From Paulinella micropora (lineage: Eukaryota; Cercozoa; Imbricatea; Euglyphida; Paulinellidae), in the NCBI GenBank assembly GCA_019918135.1, contig WBZZ01005232.1:130001-172500 (forward strand): a stretch of DNA of 42,500 nucleotides. Direction: 5' to 3'. Positions 20,445 to 31,793 of this stretch are shown here, in pieces. The position numbers and the translations under genes were made by a program. The notes beneath the pieces are model-generated. The model saw only the letters and a list, made by a program, of their open reading frames with translations, had not been told where the DNA came from and searched no databases. Position 1 is the stretch's first letter. Each line of letters starts with the position of its first letter.

Positions 20445-20484
<40 letters not shown>
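20445..20484 (-). repeat. (TTA)n tail of SINE 3
   Basis: 40 bp of AAT repeats between SINE 2 and SINE 3. Confidence 0.9.
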
Positions 20485-20485
<1 letters not shown>

Positions 20486-20716
20486 GTGCTTCTCTGTCAA
20501 TGGCTGATGCAAATCTGCACATGCGCCTCCATCGTCTCACCCGTGAGGGGAGTACGAAGAATTGACGATAGGCTCTAATGACACCCCCGCAAGGGCAGTT
20601 CCAACACTTCCAGACGGACCGGTATGTTCAATGAAAATACTGGTGGCACCGACGGGAATCGAACTGGCGACAGGGCCCAGATGGTAGAACTTGACCACTG
20701 GGCTATCACGGTGTCC
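20485..20716 (-). mobile_element. SINE 3, one-repeat subfamily
   Basis: 232 bp; lacks the 35-bp duplication and has GCAAATCTGC and GATAGGCTC where the others have GCATTTCTGC and GATAAGCTC. It shares these changes with SINE 7, defining a second subfamily. Confidence 0.85.
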
Positions 20717-20745
20717 ATAATAATAATAATAATAATAATAATAAT
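20717..20745 (-). repeat. (TTA)n tail of SINE 4
   Basis: 29 bp of AAT repeats between SINE 3 and SINE 4. Confidence 0.9.
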
Positions 20746-21012
20746 AGTGCTTCTCTGTCAATGGCTGATGCATTTCTGCACATGCGCCTCCATCGTCTCA
20801 CCCGTGAGGGGAGTACGAAGAATTGACGATAAGCTCTAATGACACCCCCGCAAGGGCAGTTCCAACACTTCCAGACGGGCCGGTATGTTCAATGAAAATA
20901 CTGGTCCAGACGGATCGGTATGTTCAATGAAAATACTAGTGGCACCGACGGGAATCGAACTGGCGACAGGGCCCAGATGGTAGAACTTGACCACTGGGCT
21001 ATCACGGTGTCC

Positions 21013-21013
<1 letters not shown>
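20746..21013 (-). mobile_element. SINE 4, two-repeat subfamily
   Basis: Nearly identical to SINE 1 (both have CCAGACGGATCGG before the second repeat). Head joined to the tail of SINE 5. Confidence 0.85.

Positions 21014-21063
<50 letters not shown>
21014..21063 (-). repeat. (TTA)n tail of SINE 5
   Basis: 50 bp of AAT repeats between SINE 4 and SINE 5. Confidence 0.9.
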
Positions 21064-21064
<1 letters not shown>

Positions 21065-21333
21065 GTGCTTCTCTGTCAATGGCTGATGCATTTCTGCACA
21101 TGCGCCTCCATCGTCTCACCCGTGAGGGGAGTACGAAGAATTGACGATAAGCTCTAATGACACCCCCGCAAGGGCAGTTCCAACACTTCCAGACGGGCCG
21201 GTATGTTCAATGAAAATACTGGTCCAGAAATAGACCGGTATGTTCAATGAAAATACTGGTGGCACCGACGGGAATCGAACTGGCGACAGGGCCCAGATGG
21301 TAGAACTTGACCACTGGGCTATCACGGTGTCCA
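21064..21333 (-). mobile_element. SINE 5, two-repeat subfamily
   Basis: Like SINE 2 (CCAGAAATAGACC variant). Its tRNA-like head meets the tail of the truncated LINE C. Confidence 0.85.
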
Positions 21334-21397
<64 letters not shown>

Positions 21398-21419
21398 TAT
21401 AATAATAATAATAATAATA
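21334..21419 (-). repeat. (TTA)n tail of LINE C
   Basis: 86 bp of AAT repeats with one ATATAT interruption near the LINE end. Confidence 0.9.
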
Positions 21420-21761
21420 GGCTTCCTCAGACTATAGCATCAGATCCAGATCCTGGACATGTGCCTCCATTGGGTCACCGGGGTCAGCCGATCCCAACGC
21501 ATTGTCAGAACACCAAACAGACATAGCAGCAACAGCAACAGCAGGGGCAGATGGGGGCTGTGAAGTGCATGAAGAGCTAGATGCGAGGGTGTTAGCTGAA
21601 GAGAAGAACTCGGGAGACACTACGCTGCGCTCCCGAACCCCTCTCTCTAGCCAGGACGTCCACACTGCGCGGACGGCCGCGCCGCGCAACATCAACGTCA
21701 CTTGGGGGAGAGGGTGGGACAGAAGCTGATGGAACCTCAGTGAGGTCAATCACCTCCTCAC
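21420..21761 (-). mobile_element. LINE C, 5'-truncated copy of the LINE B family
   Basis: About 341 bp nearly identical to the 3' end of LINE B (13606-13944), from the VIDLT codons to the tail. A small change (CTCGGGAGAC instead of CTCCGAGAC, about 21610) shifts the frame inside the PCNA-box-like motif. Truncation within the C-terminal coding part, directly into AAT repeats, is typical of incomplete target-primed reverse transcription. Confidence 0.85.
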
Positions 21762-21808
<47 letters not shown>

Positions 21809-21847
21809 TAATAATAATAATAATAAAGAAATAAATAAATAAATAAA
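21762..21847 (-). repeat. (AAT)n/(AAAT)n linker holding the gypsy insertion site
   Basis: AAT repeats passing into AAAT repeats, then the gypsy LTR at 21848. The same linker resumes at 31761-31793 beyond the element, so it was one tail before the insertion. Confidence 0.85.
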
Positions 21848-21977
21848 TGTAACCGGAACAGCTACTCTGACACTTAGTCGTACCTCAACTGTAGAGGGGC
21901 AGACCAAGCATAAGAGTCAAGTAACGACAAGCCGGACAACACTTGATGCCACTATGTAATGTACGGGCTGGCCGACA
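21848..21977 (-). repeat. gypsy 3' LTR (130 bp)
   Basis: On the minus strand it begins TGTCGGCCAGCC and ends GGTTACA. It is identical to 31631-31760 except for one C/T difference (about 21873). This is very short for a gypsy LTR. Confidence 0.9.
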
Positions 21978-21993
21978 ATCCCTTTGCCCCCTT
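21978..21993 (-). promoter_or_regulatory. polypurine tract of the gypsy element
   Basis: On the minus strand AAGGGGGCAAAGGGAT directly precedes the 3' LTR; it would prime plus-strand DNA synthesis. Confidence 0.75.
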
Positions 21994-22271
21994 GGGGGAC
22001 GCCGATGTAAGCGGTCGACCCCCACGCCGAAGACTGACTCCTCATTCGAAGGCGCCCTCGACCGACCGATACATGACATGAAGCATCCCGGCTGTCGAAT
22101 AAGTAAAAATAATTGGTCCACGTCCAGTGCGAGTCTCCCATGAGAACTCGTGCCCCCGAGCCTAGCTCTTTCACTTTAGGCATTAAAAGAAATGCCCCGA
22201 TTTGATCTCCCCTTTCCCGTAGAAAAATCAAAGTAGCCAATGATCCGTAAGCGACATCAGACTTCGTAGCT

Positions 22272-23798
22272 TCACGTTTTGACTTGTTTCCGAGGTCCTC
22301 GACCCCTGTGCTCTACTGCTTCCGACTGCGTCTCTTTAGCCCTTCTCTTCTTCGCCGCCACTTCTTTCTCACATCTTGGTGCACCTATCAACAAAAATGA
22401 TATGCCCGCACTTTGGACTTCGTCCCAAATACGAAGCGGAATCCTCCTTTCCTCTGTTAACTCGAACGGCATATCCAACACCACCCTTGGCATCATTTGC
22501 ACCGTCCATGGTGTAAAATCCTCATCGTCCTTCTCGATGGACGCATCCCACTGCTCCAAATCTTTGCCGTCTCGAAATACTGGCGCAAAGATTCTTTCCC
22601 GCGTCATATCAATAACACTCTTGCTCCTCCAAAAGTGCATTGTCGGAGCAAGTCCCAACGCAGCCCGTACCCGCGTTCTAGGCTGTACATACGTAACCTG
22701 CATTAAAAAGAAATAATCAAAGTCCTTATCCATGACCGTATCCTCGTGCGGTCGACATAGATAGAACTTATCAACCTGCCAGTCGATCTTAGCCACTTCC
22801 TTACCGGCTATCCACGGTTTCTTCCATACCGTGCCTTTCCGATCTGACATTTCCGATGACTTCGGAATTTCCCTCCCATCTTTGACGTCTACCTTGACGT
22901 CCGAAGCCGAACGATCCTGTTGTCCAGCATTCCTGGCCTCAGCCTTTTCTTCCTTCTGTTGCTTTCGCAACGCCTCCTCACGCTCCTTGCGCGTAAGCAA
23001 TGCTGGCGGCTGTCTAAACGCTGGTGCAATACGCCTCAGCGCTTGTTCCTCATTCTCGTCCTCCAGCAAATAAGGACTGAACTTCGCCAACCGACGAACA
23101 TGAACAATCTGTTCCCTTCCACGTGCCCCCGTAGGTGCAATCTTGTAATTGTACGCACCCGTCTGACGTACTATCTTAAATGGCCCATGCCACTTATTGT
23201 AAAACTTAATCGATACCCCTTTCGGTACCGTCGGTACATACAGCAACACTGTATCACCTTCCTTGTACTCCACATGAGAGTACTTGCCCATTTCCTGTTC
23301 CCGCTGAACCTCTCTCAGCGTCTCCCGACACTTCTCAATCGCACTCCGTGCTTCCGCGATCGCTCGTAAGCGAACTCCTAACAGTTCACACGGTTCCCAC
23401 TTATCAGGCGGAAACAACAGTTCCGTCGGCGTGTTTAACGCCCGTCCATAGACCACCTGATGCGGACTGACACCCCGCGCGTGTCCGCCTAACGACGCCG
23501 AAGCTAAATTGTTGACAGCAAACGTGAACATAGGTACCACATATACCCAGTTAAGCTGGCTGTTCTTACAATAAGTCTTCAACGCTGCCTTCAACGTCCT
23601 GTGAACGCGTTCAATCTTACCATTCGCCATTGGGTTAAAAGCAGTCACATACTGCCAATCGAACCCAAAGAACTTGGCAATCCTTTGCGAAACCTGATTC
23701 GCGAAACTCGTTCCTCTATCCGAAATAATCCTTCTCGGTATCCCAATACGGCCGAATACCTGATCAATCAGCGCCGCCGCTGTCACTTCCGCTGTCAC
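22272..23798 (-). pseudogene. gypsy integrase C-terminal half with long extension
   Basis: 508 residues. The start is the second half of the integrase core: IISDRGTSFAN (second catalytic Asp) and NGKIERVHRTLK (catalytic Glu). A GPY/F-type module follows (KWHGPFKIVRQTGAYNYKI). Then come ~270 residues without a domain I recognise: a Lys/Glu-rich hinge (TRKEREEALRKQQKEEKAEA) and a Trp-rich part (IDWQVDKFYLCRPHED, then FFLMQVTYVQPRTRVRAALG). No canonical chromodomain aromatic cage is evident. The start codon is nominal: the protein is continuous with 23850-26864 except for two stops. Confidence 0.8.
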
Positions 23799-23849
23799 AT
23801 CCGTAACAGGGACAGTAATGACATAATTGGAAGTTCAATCAATAACCGT

Positions 23850-26800
23850 TTAGAGATATTTGAATTTTTCCGTTCCCGCCTCTGGAAAAGGACCCACATG
23901 ATCGATATGCAAGGTATCGAAAATATCCAGAGTGATATCATATTCACCCTTAAGCCCCATCTTCGGCTTATATGGCAACTTGGCCATCTGACAATGAGGA
24001 CAACCCTTCACAAACTCCTTAACCCGTTCTCCCAGGTTATTCCACCAAAAACGTCTCCTTAACGACCACGTCATCCTTTCCACCCCCGGGTGGCTCTTCA
24101 TAGGACAATGATGCGCCGCAATTAACAAAGACGTTCTGAGTTCCTGCGGAACCCATAACAACCATCGATCCTCCTCGTTGGTATATACGCCATCTTTTCC
24201 CATATACCAAAGGAGTCCATCCTTTAGTACCAAGCACCGCTTGAGTTTCCTTATGTCAATGTCCTCGGGCCTTGCCTGTGGATTGAGCAGATGTTCTCTC
24301 AACTCCTTATACTCCGTACTTTCCTTTGTGAAAGTCCGAAAAGTTTCCACCGACGCCAGTCTGACTAACGTGTCAGTTTCCAACTGGAATCGAACCTTTT
24401 CCGGATGTGCCTCCGGTAACTGAAAAAGATGTTCCTCCTTAACTTTTTCTTCATCCTCCAAGTTAAGGCACATCGGGCCCTTCGATAACAAGACCGCGTT
24501 AAAGGCACCCTGCCTTCCTTCCATAACATCCTCCCCCTCTTTCCTATCCGCGGTCCTTGCTTCCGCCCATAGGATATCCTCACACGCCTCTCTCGCGATC
24601 GGCGAGTAACAGCATGCACATTTGTCTCGTGCCGCTACCTCGACTGCTTCCAACGCAGACACTTCCTCGCTGCACGTGTCACGTTGATTGTTATTATGCG
24701 TGAACGGATGATACCAAAGCCCCGATGGCAACTTGGTGTCTTCCGCTCCCTGTTCCTCCCAATCATGTAGATCCACATCATGACCCATGATTGCGAACAC
24801 CGCCCCCGGCGTTCGAAATTCAAACTGTGCCATTCGCACCTCCTTGACCGTATGACGTCGCTGTAAATCATCAACGGCCTTATCCTTCTGTCCACTCTTG
24901 TCCTCATACCGAGAACAAAAATCAGGGACAACATTCCTTGTGCCCTTGATGTAATGAATGGTGAAGTCATACTCCGCCAATTCCAACTGCCACCTGGCCA
25001 ACCTACCTGTATGATCTCCAGACATGAGCCATAGCAGGTTATGATGGTCCGTTCTAACCAAAAGGTTAGGAGTACCCCACAGGTATTCCCGCAACCTCTG
25101 GAAAGCCCACACTATAGCGAGTGCTTCCCGCTGCCTTGTGCAGTATTCCTTTTCCGCCGGTATCAGCTGCCGGCTGATGAACATAACGGGCCGCAACTGC
25201 CCAATGGACTTGTCCATCTGTTGAAGCACCGCTCCTACCGCGTACGAAGACGCGTCAGTGTCGAGCACGAACTGTTCCTTCCAGTCAGGTAACATAAGAA
25301 CTCGACCTCCCTGCCTTGGGTCTTTAGCGATCTCATCCTTGAGCTCCGCTATCACTCTCGTGACTTCCTCCGGCCATGGGTCGTCCCCGACCCCTTGCTT
25401 CAGGAATTTCCTGACCACCGCTACTCTTTCCGCAAACCCCGGAATGAATTCATCATAATACTGAGCCAGCGATATAAAGGAATGTAAGTCCGTCCGAGTC
25501 TTTGGCATCGGCATAGACGCTACATAGTTCCTCTTTTCATATGCAATCGCACACCGACCCTCTGAGATCTCATATCCCAGGTACTGTATCTTTCTTTGTG
25601 CGAAGTCACATTTTTGTGCATTCAAGCGCAATCCAAACGCGCTTATACGTCGCAAGACGTCCTGCACGTGTTCCACGTGTTTCTCCATACTCTCTGAATA
25701 AATGATAATATCATCTATGTAACAGAAAGCATAATCCTCCGTCGACCCAAGACGAACCACCGTCGCCTCATCGTCGTACTCCTTCCCCAGCATCTTAGTC
25801 ATAGCATGCTGAAATAGACCCGGAGAGCACTTAAGACCCATCGGTAATACCTTCCACACGTATGTAGTCATTCCGACCATAAACGCTGTGAGATACCGAC
25901 ATGACTCATTAAGAGGGATTTGCCAAAACCCGCTCTTAAGATCAAGCGTAGTATACGCCTTCGCATGCTTGAGCCGGTTGATCCCCTTCCTGAGATCCGG
26001 TACCGGTGTCTCGATCTGCTTCAGAATCTTATTGATCCTATAGTAATTGATACACATACGTAAGGACCCATCCGGCTTGGGCGCCATACGCACAGGTGAA
26101 GACACCTCCGATAAGCGTGCCTCAATGATGTCCTTCTCCAAAAGCTCCTGAGTGATTTCCCGAGCCATCCGATCCTCGTGATAGCTCATACGTGACGGTC
26201 TCCTGTGACCCACCACGTCTTCACCCAGCTTCCGTCCAAAGTTAGCATCGTAACCCCGAACAGAGCCCGCCTCAAGAGGCCCAAATACCTCCATATTATT
26301 CTCCAAGATACCCTTGAGGGCATCTCGCTCCTTCATAGTACCTTCCCAAGTACTATATTTCTCCGCAATAGCCTTTTCCGCGGCTATCCTAGCCTCCTCA
26401 ATCTCCTTATGAGAGGCCTTACGTGATAACTGCGCCACATCCTCCATCGGAATAGGCCGCTCATCCTCACGTACCATCGTCCCATGGTACCTAGTTTCCT
26501 CCTTGCCTCTCCACTGGGCAAGCTGTGCCACATGATCTATGATAATGGCATATTGCATTGCATGCGTGCGGTGATATATACCCGATATCCAAGAGAAGGC
26601 TTGCTTTCTCACATCCGCCATCTCACGTTGCATTAACATGGCCCCATAAGCCAACGCCTTCTCCTTCGTCCCCAATCGTAAAGCCAAGACCAGCTTATGG
26701 CCTCTATGTGGGATCGGGACCGGGTCATCAATAAGATGATCCTCTATATCCTGCCACCACATTTCCGTCCGAGTTCCCACTGGGATGACTATAGTGAAAT

Positions 26801-26864
26801 CATCCACCGATAGCCTGTTTTTCAAGAGCTCCTTAATGGCCTTGACTCCCTTAGGGAAAAACAA
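23850..26864 (-). pseudogene. gypsy reverse transcriptase, RNase H and integrase N-terminal half
   Basis: 1004 residues. RT: SSPVRMAPKPDGSLRMCINY, TTLDLKSGFWQIPL, LPMGLKCSPGLFQHAM, FCYIDDIIIYS (YIDD at 25710-25721). RNase H: FVLDTDASSYAVGAVLQQ, CTRQREALAIVWAF, RTDHHNLLWL. Integrase: the HHCC finger (AHHCPMKSHPGVERM, then GCPHCQMAK) and the first catalytic Asp (LHIDHVGPF). The frame ends in a TAA at 23850-23852; an in-frame TGA follows at 23835-23837, both between the first two catalytic Asp residues. The 5' end is out of frame with the protease region, an indel near 26850-26880. Confidence 0.9.
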
Positions 26865-28078
26865 ATATCATCCCAGTGACTCTTCAAGAAGGCTTCTACG
26901 ATCGGCTTAGGCTGCTTGACCGGCAGCTTATGTTGGGTAACATTCCAAACCACATGAGACGTCGTGGTCGAATGCACATCTATATAGACATGCTGATCAC
27001 CGGCATCCTCCATGCCCGCAATCGTACCCCGCAACAATTCCGCTTTTGCTGCGTAGAGGTGTTCCAACCTCGCGTCTATCGCGGCCACTACCGCCTCATC
27101 CTTTGCGGAATCCCTACAGTCCACGTTCACGACCCTCACGTCGCGTGGGTCCCTGTAGGCCCAGCCAAAGGTTGTGGTCATGACATATTCCGTCTCCTGT
27201 ATCTTCTTGTCAGAATTGTCAGCAACCACACTTGCTTCCCCAGAGTCCCCCGACTCTACTGTGCATACATGGAAGAACGAGGCTGTTACAGGCTCCTGAA
27301 TGTGGGGTGTGACCGAAGGCTCCGTGCCCTCGGACACCACCTTTGTCCACCCCCAGTCAGCGCGCATGACTGGTGAGACACTCACATCCAAATCGTGCGC
27401 TACCGCACATTGGCCTTCCCGCCGTAAAGGTTCATACGGTACTACCTCGTACCGCGGAGCCACCTCGGATCCACCGTACTGCACCACGTTCAGATCCGTA
27501 TAAATCCGAGCGTGCATTCGTCTGAGGCTCCGCAGCCCCAACAGGAGACCACCAGCAAAGGCTGGGACGACCCAAAACCGATGAGAGAAAGACTTCCAGT
27601 CTTTCAAAAGGAACGTAAGCATGACTGACCCTGAGACCCCGGTCATGCCTCCCACTTCCTTGATCCTCAACCGACACGGCCGAAACCCGTGTCTAAACCA
27701 TACATTCAGAGATGCCCTTGTATCATTGCCCACAATGCATTCCTGCTGTACATCCTCAATAAAAATTTTAGAGAATAATAAAGACAATTCAGCTTTCCCC
27801 GGGCCACACCCGTCCGCTGAAAGTGCTTCATAACCACCAAAATATTTACTATCAAGCGCCTCCGACGCTAACTCCACATTAAGGTCCGTGCCTTTATTCA
27901 TCACCGGACATAGAGTGTCCCTGTGACTATCAAGGTCCTCAACCTGCTCATTCTGTCCATCCTGGCCTTCCAAGGCCACCGCGTCCGTAGCTTCCTGGAC
28001 TCCCCGCGTTACCACGCGTGTCCTATCATCAAATCGCAGGTCATGAGTAACCATGTCGCCTTCATGGCCGACAGGCAA
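26822..28078 (-). pseudogene. gypsy protease region
   Basis: 418 residues. Around residue 113 IVGNDTRASLNVWF stands where a retropepsin has its DTGAS motif. ~30 residues later comes GMTGVSGSVML, and then WVVPAFAGGLLLGLRSL has the hydrophobic-hydrophobic-Gly motif near the end of the fold. The Gly of the triad is Arg (AGG, codon 121, 27716-27718), expected to abolish proteolysis. Flanks are acidic N-terminal and unknown C-terminal linkers. The family call rests on motif order. Confidence 0.6.
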
Positions 28079-28132
28079 CTCACCCCACTTATTCTCCCTC
28101 CCGACCTCCGAGTCAGGCGCTGGGATTGCCTC

Positions 28133-31100
28133 CTAGGATCCCTGGCCCCGCACTTGCATTAATGCTTTGCCCTGCACATTCACCAACATGTCCACTAGCG
28201 TTATACCAAACGCCATACCCTGGACTTGTTGCTGCGGAGGCATCTGCCCTCCGACGGTCCCCTGACCGCCTCCCATCGGCATACCAGGAGCAGGCAAGAT
28301 TGGTGCTGGAGGGATGTAAGACTGTCCCCGATAAGCAACCACCTGCTGCTGTGGCTGCCCTTGGTAGAACTGCTGCTGCATCGGCTGCCCGTAGCCTACT
28401 GGTAACTGCTGCCCCGGAGCTGGACCCGCATAGTAAGCACCTGCTCCCGCCTGCTGCATATGCGATGAGGGAATAGTTCCCGCACCCCCCCCCATACACA
28501 TTTGCATTAGAAAAAAGGGAACTACCCTGATTGCCGCCCCACTGCGGGCTCCGATTTGAGTTGGGACGTTCCCGTGAATCTGAACGCCCTCCCCGACGTC
28601 GCGGTGGAGATCGATCTCGGCTCCGCTCCGGTGACCTATCTCGATTCCGTGAATCGCGTCGTCCTCGGTCGTATCCGCCACGAACATGCCCTCCTCGATC
28701 GTATCCTCGTCGATCTCGGGCTTCATCCCTCTCGTCGTAATGACGACCGCCCGATACATGAGTGACCTCACGATCACTACGACTATCTCTTGACCTTGAA
28801 CGACTACGTCGGTTGTCAAGGTGCCCTCGATCCGACCGATCGCTCGAACTAGACGACGAGCTCGACGAAGAACTAGCAGCCGACCTTGCTGAGGACGCAT
28901 CCGATGACCCCCGTAAATTCCATGAGGGGTCCACGGATTCATTCCCGTGCCTGCCCGGGATATCTCTTCCCATAGACGCCGGTGCGTCGCCGCCATCTGA
29001 AGTGAGAGGGTTCCATACCCTGAACTTTTCCCATTCACCCTTCAAATAAGGTGCCTCACCAGGATCCGTCCATCCCTTCTGATCGTATGCCTTCCGATCA
29101 CGATCCTGAAGGTTCTTGAGCTCCTGCGAATACTTATTCGTATTCAACAAGCCATGGAAGGGACCCACTGGATAGTCGTAGCGTACCTTCCTCAAGACTT
29201 CCTTCTGCACCGAGTCATCCCAGCCTTCAGGATGAAAATTCTGGCAATTGCTCTTGCACATGGCTCCCGATTTGAGCCACAAGGCTCCCTCCTTCTTCAT
29301 GCACAACGGCCTATGCACCCTGGGGTTGTAGTATGACCTCTGGAACCGTTGACGACCTTGCCCCGGCCCCCCTTGGGGTCTCTGACCATAGAACTGAGGT
29401 CCCCTGCGCGAGTACCCCTGGCCCCAATAAACTTCATCCCCGGGCTCGAATGGTCCCGCACCATCCCCTCCCCCCTGGTTCTGATTACCTTGAGTGGGAG
29501 TCCCTGACCTCGGACCCGACCACTTCCACTCATCGATGATGGTTTTCTGGACTCGACGCATGACTTTCCCCAACACGTCTTCATCCACGTTCCATATCTC
29601 CGGACTGGCCTCAGGGGTAGACTGTCCAGTACCCTTGAGGAGGTATTCCCATACCTCTGTGTCCGTCTGAATCTCTGTCGCCATCTTAATAAAGACTTGA
29701 TTGCTCAGATCGAACAATGCCACAGCCGTCAATTTGAAGGCTTCTGCAGGTGTGAGCATAATCACCATGTCCATTATCCTCTGGAACATGTAGTGGAGTA
29801 CAGGCTTCTTATTCACCATCCACTTGACCTCCGCCTGCAGCTGACTGACCTCCTGTGACTTAGAGGCAAAAACATGGTAGCCCATCTTCTCTGCGAGCAT
29901 CAGACCAATACTATCGACACACATGGCGTCGAACCGAGTAGACTGCAGCTTTCCCCAAAAAGCTGCCCACACCTCGCTTTGCATAAGCCATTCGTTGTCC
30001 ACCGATGACTGACAACGAAAGAACCTATCAGCCACTATGGCCACATCCTCAGGCGTATAAATGTTAGCTGAACGACAGACCCGACGTACCTCTGTCAGCC
30101 ACATACGAAGCTCAGAGATATGCCTAGGAATTGCAACCTTCTGATTGTCCAGAGCAAAAGCCTTCTGGTCACCCAGAAGGCGGTCCACATCCTTCTGGTG
30201 ACGCTCAATAGTACGACGTCGTTCCTCGTCGTTCTTTTCCATCTTACGGTTCCATGACGAAACCGCAAGCTTTCGTCGTTCTGCCTGGCCATCCCAAGCC
30301 ACAGCAAAATGATAAAAAGCTTTGGCCATATAAACGATGGCATCCACTACCAGCAATCGTTCCAACGTGACGAGATTTTCAGACGATCCCGCTGTAGCCC
30401 AAGTGGGCTTTGTCCCTGAGACTGCCTTGTCCCAGAAGCCATCCATTGCGTCGAAAATGGGCGTGAAAACGTCGTCTATTGAGAGCACTTTAGCCCCAAC
30501 ACCACTCTTGGGCCGAAAAATAAAGTTGCCCATTGCGTGCACAGTGGGTGACACTCTGGCCCAAACCTGACTGTGAAACTGAGCAAACCTTTGCACTTGA
30601 GTCCATCTTGGATGCACTTGATCCAAGACATCCCAAGACTGCAGCCAACCAAGTCGTACACAGGCTGTCCGTGACGTTTGACAAAGTCACGAGAAAGGTC
30701 TCCAGCCATGGCAGTGGTGCCCCAGGCTTCAGCTTGGACTTGTCCCAACCTCGCTATATTGAGATCGACCATTCCATCCGTTGATGCCATCAATCTGGAC
30801 GCATCCAGCCTCTCAGGCGTCCAGTAGTGGGTCCCCATGCCCACAGCTTCTGCAATCTGAACCACCATCTCTGCTGCCACCATAACATTGGCCACTGTGG
30901 TGCGTCCGATCACAAGTGTGTCCCACACGTTCCTCGTCGAACCAGGCGAGATAGCATTAATGCATTGTCTGACCGTCTGCAATGCCTTTGTGGACGGTAA
31001 CTGGTCCGCCCAACTATCACCTGTGAGACGAAACTGCCACATCGTCTTCAAATCGTCTTCCAGACGAGCAGAGATGAAGTGCAAAGAGGGAGGTGTTCCC

Positions 31101-31258
31101 CCTGTTGTCGACGAACTCGACGCTGTGAGGGCTCCTGCCCCCATAAAACGTGTACCAAGAGAGGAAGGTACCAAAGACCCACCCCCCCTAGTATACGCTG
31201 GTGTAGAATAAGGGCTGCTTGCTGTCAACATCCTCCTCCTATTCTCACGTGGTAACAT
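28133..31258 (-). pseudogene. gypsy Gag with RS/RGG-rich C-terminal region (frame-broken)
   Basis: Starts at ATG 31258 (MLPRENRRRMLTASS), an N-terminal Ser/Thr-rich leader. It runs in one frame to ~30620, in a second to ~28490 and in a third to the stop at 28133. The second break lies at a C9 run (28486-28494), the first around 30610-30660. Parts: a helical Gag core (about 29600-31050); a Cys/His motif CMKKEGALWLKSGAMCKSNC followed by QNFH (about 29230-29310), not a CCHC knuckle; a Ser run and RSRSRSRDSRSDRE plus RGG-like repeats (28530-28900); a Gln/Pro/Gly-rich end. The gene as a whole is a confident Gag by position. Confidence 0.75.
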
Positions 31259-31630
31259 ATCGAGATGAGAAAGAGAAGAGAGATGTGAGAAAGCAACAAA
31301 TGACACACACAGCACACACACACAACTGCTCCACACACAGCTTATGAGTTATGCTGGTGACACCTGTTTCCTCCAACCGAATACAAAACAAATGTGCGTG
31401 CTCCTACACCTCACACACAATCTGTTTCTATCCCTCTCCCCCTAAGGAGAGCTCAACTGTCTAAAGCAAAACTTGAAAAAGGTCAACACACTTTTCTGTG
31501 GGAAATTCCGAGGTGTCAAAACCTCAAGAAAAAACACTGAAGGCAAGAAAAACGTGAGAACTTGAGCTTTTCGTGAACCTCACGAAAAGCAAAAGCAAAA
31601 CCCCGTTTAATTTTTGTTAGTGGCTCCAGA
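31259..31630 (-). promoter_or_regulatory. gypsy leader with hairpin and candidate primer-binding site
   Basis: Non-coding 5' leader. Next to the 5' LTR the minus strand reads TCTGGAGCCACTAACAAA (about 31613-31630), the place of a primer-binding site, containing TGG as expected for pairing with a tRNA CCA end; the tRNA was not identified. A perfect 11-bp stem with a 3-nt loop lies at 31566-31590, and a 5-bp stem (GAGGT/ACCTC) at 31510-31525. Confidence 0.5.
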
Positions 31631-31760
31631 TGTAACCGGAACAGCTACTCTGACATTTAGTCGTACCTCAACTGTAGAGGGGCAGACCAAGCATAAGAGT
31701 CAAGTAACGACAAGCCGGACAACACTTGATGCCACTATGTAATGTACGGGCTGGCCGACA
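31631..31760 (-). repeat. gypsy 5' LTR (130 bp)
   Basis: Matches 21848-21977 with one difference. The TAAA following at 31761 repeats the TAAA before 21848. Confidence 0.9.
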
Positions 31761-31793
31761 TAAATAATAATAATAACAAATAATAATAATAAT
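31761..31793 (-). repeat. (AAT)n remnant, tail of element D
   Basis: Imperfect AAT repeats to the right of the gypsy element; with 21762-21847 they formed one linker before the insertion. Confidence 0.85.

Larger units (their letters stand above)
21848..31760 (-). mobile_element. complete Ty3/gypsy-order LTR retrotransposon, 9.9 kb
   Basis: Two 130-bp direct LTRs differing at one position, bounded by TG...CA, with a 4-bp TAAA repeat outside both ends. Coding order on the minus strand is gag, protease, RT, RNase H, integrase, the gypsy order. A purine tract precedes the 3' LTR. Near-identical LTRs suggest a recent insertion, yet the coding region has frameshifts in gag and before RT, two stops in integrase and an altered protease triad. 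It probably moved with help from an intact relative. Confidence 0.9.
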
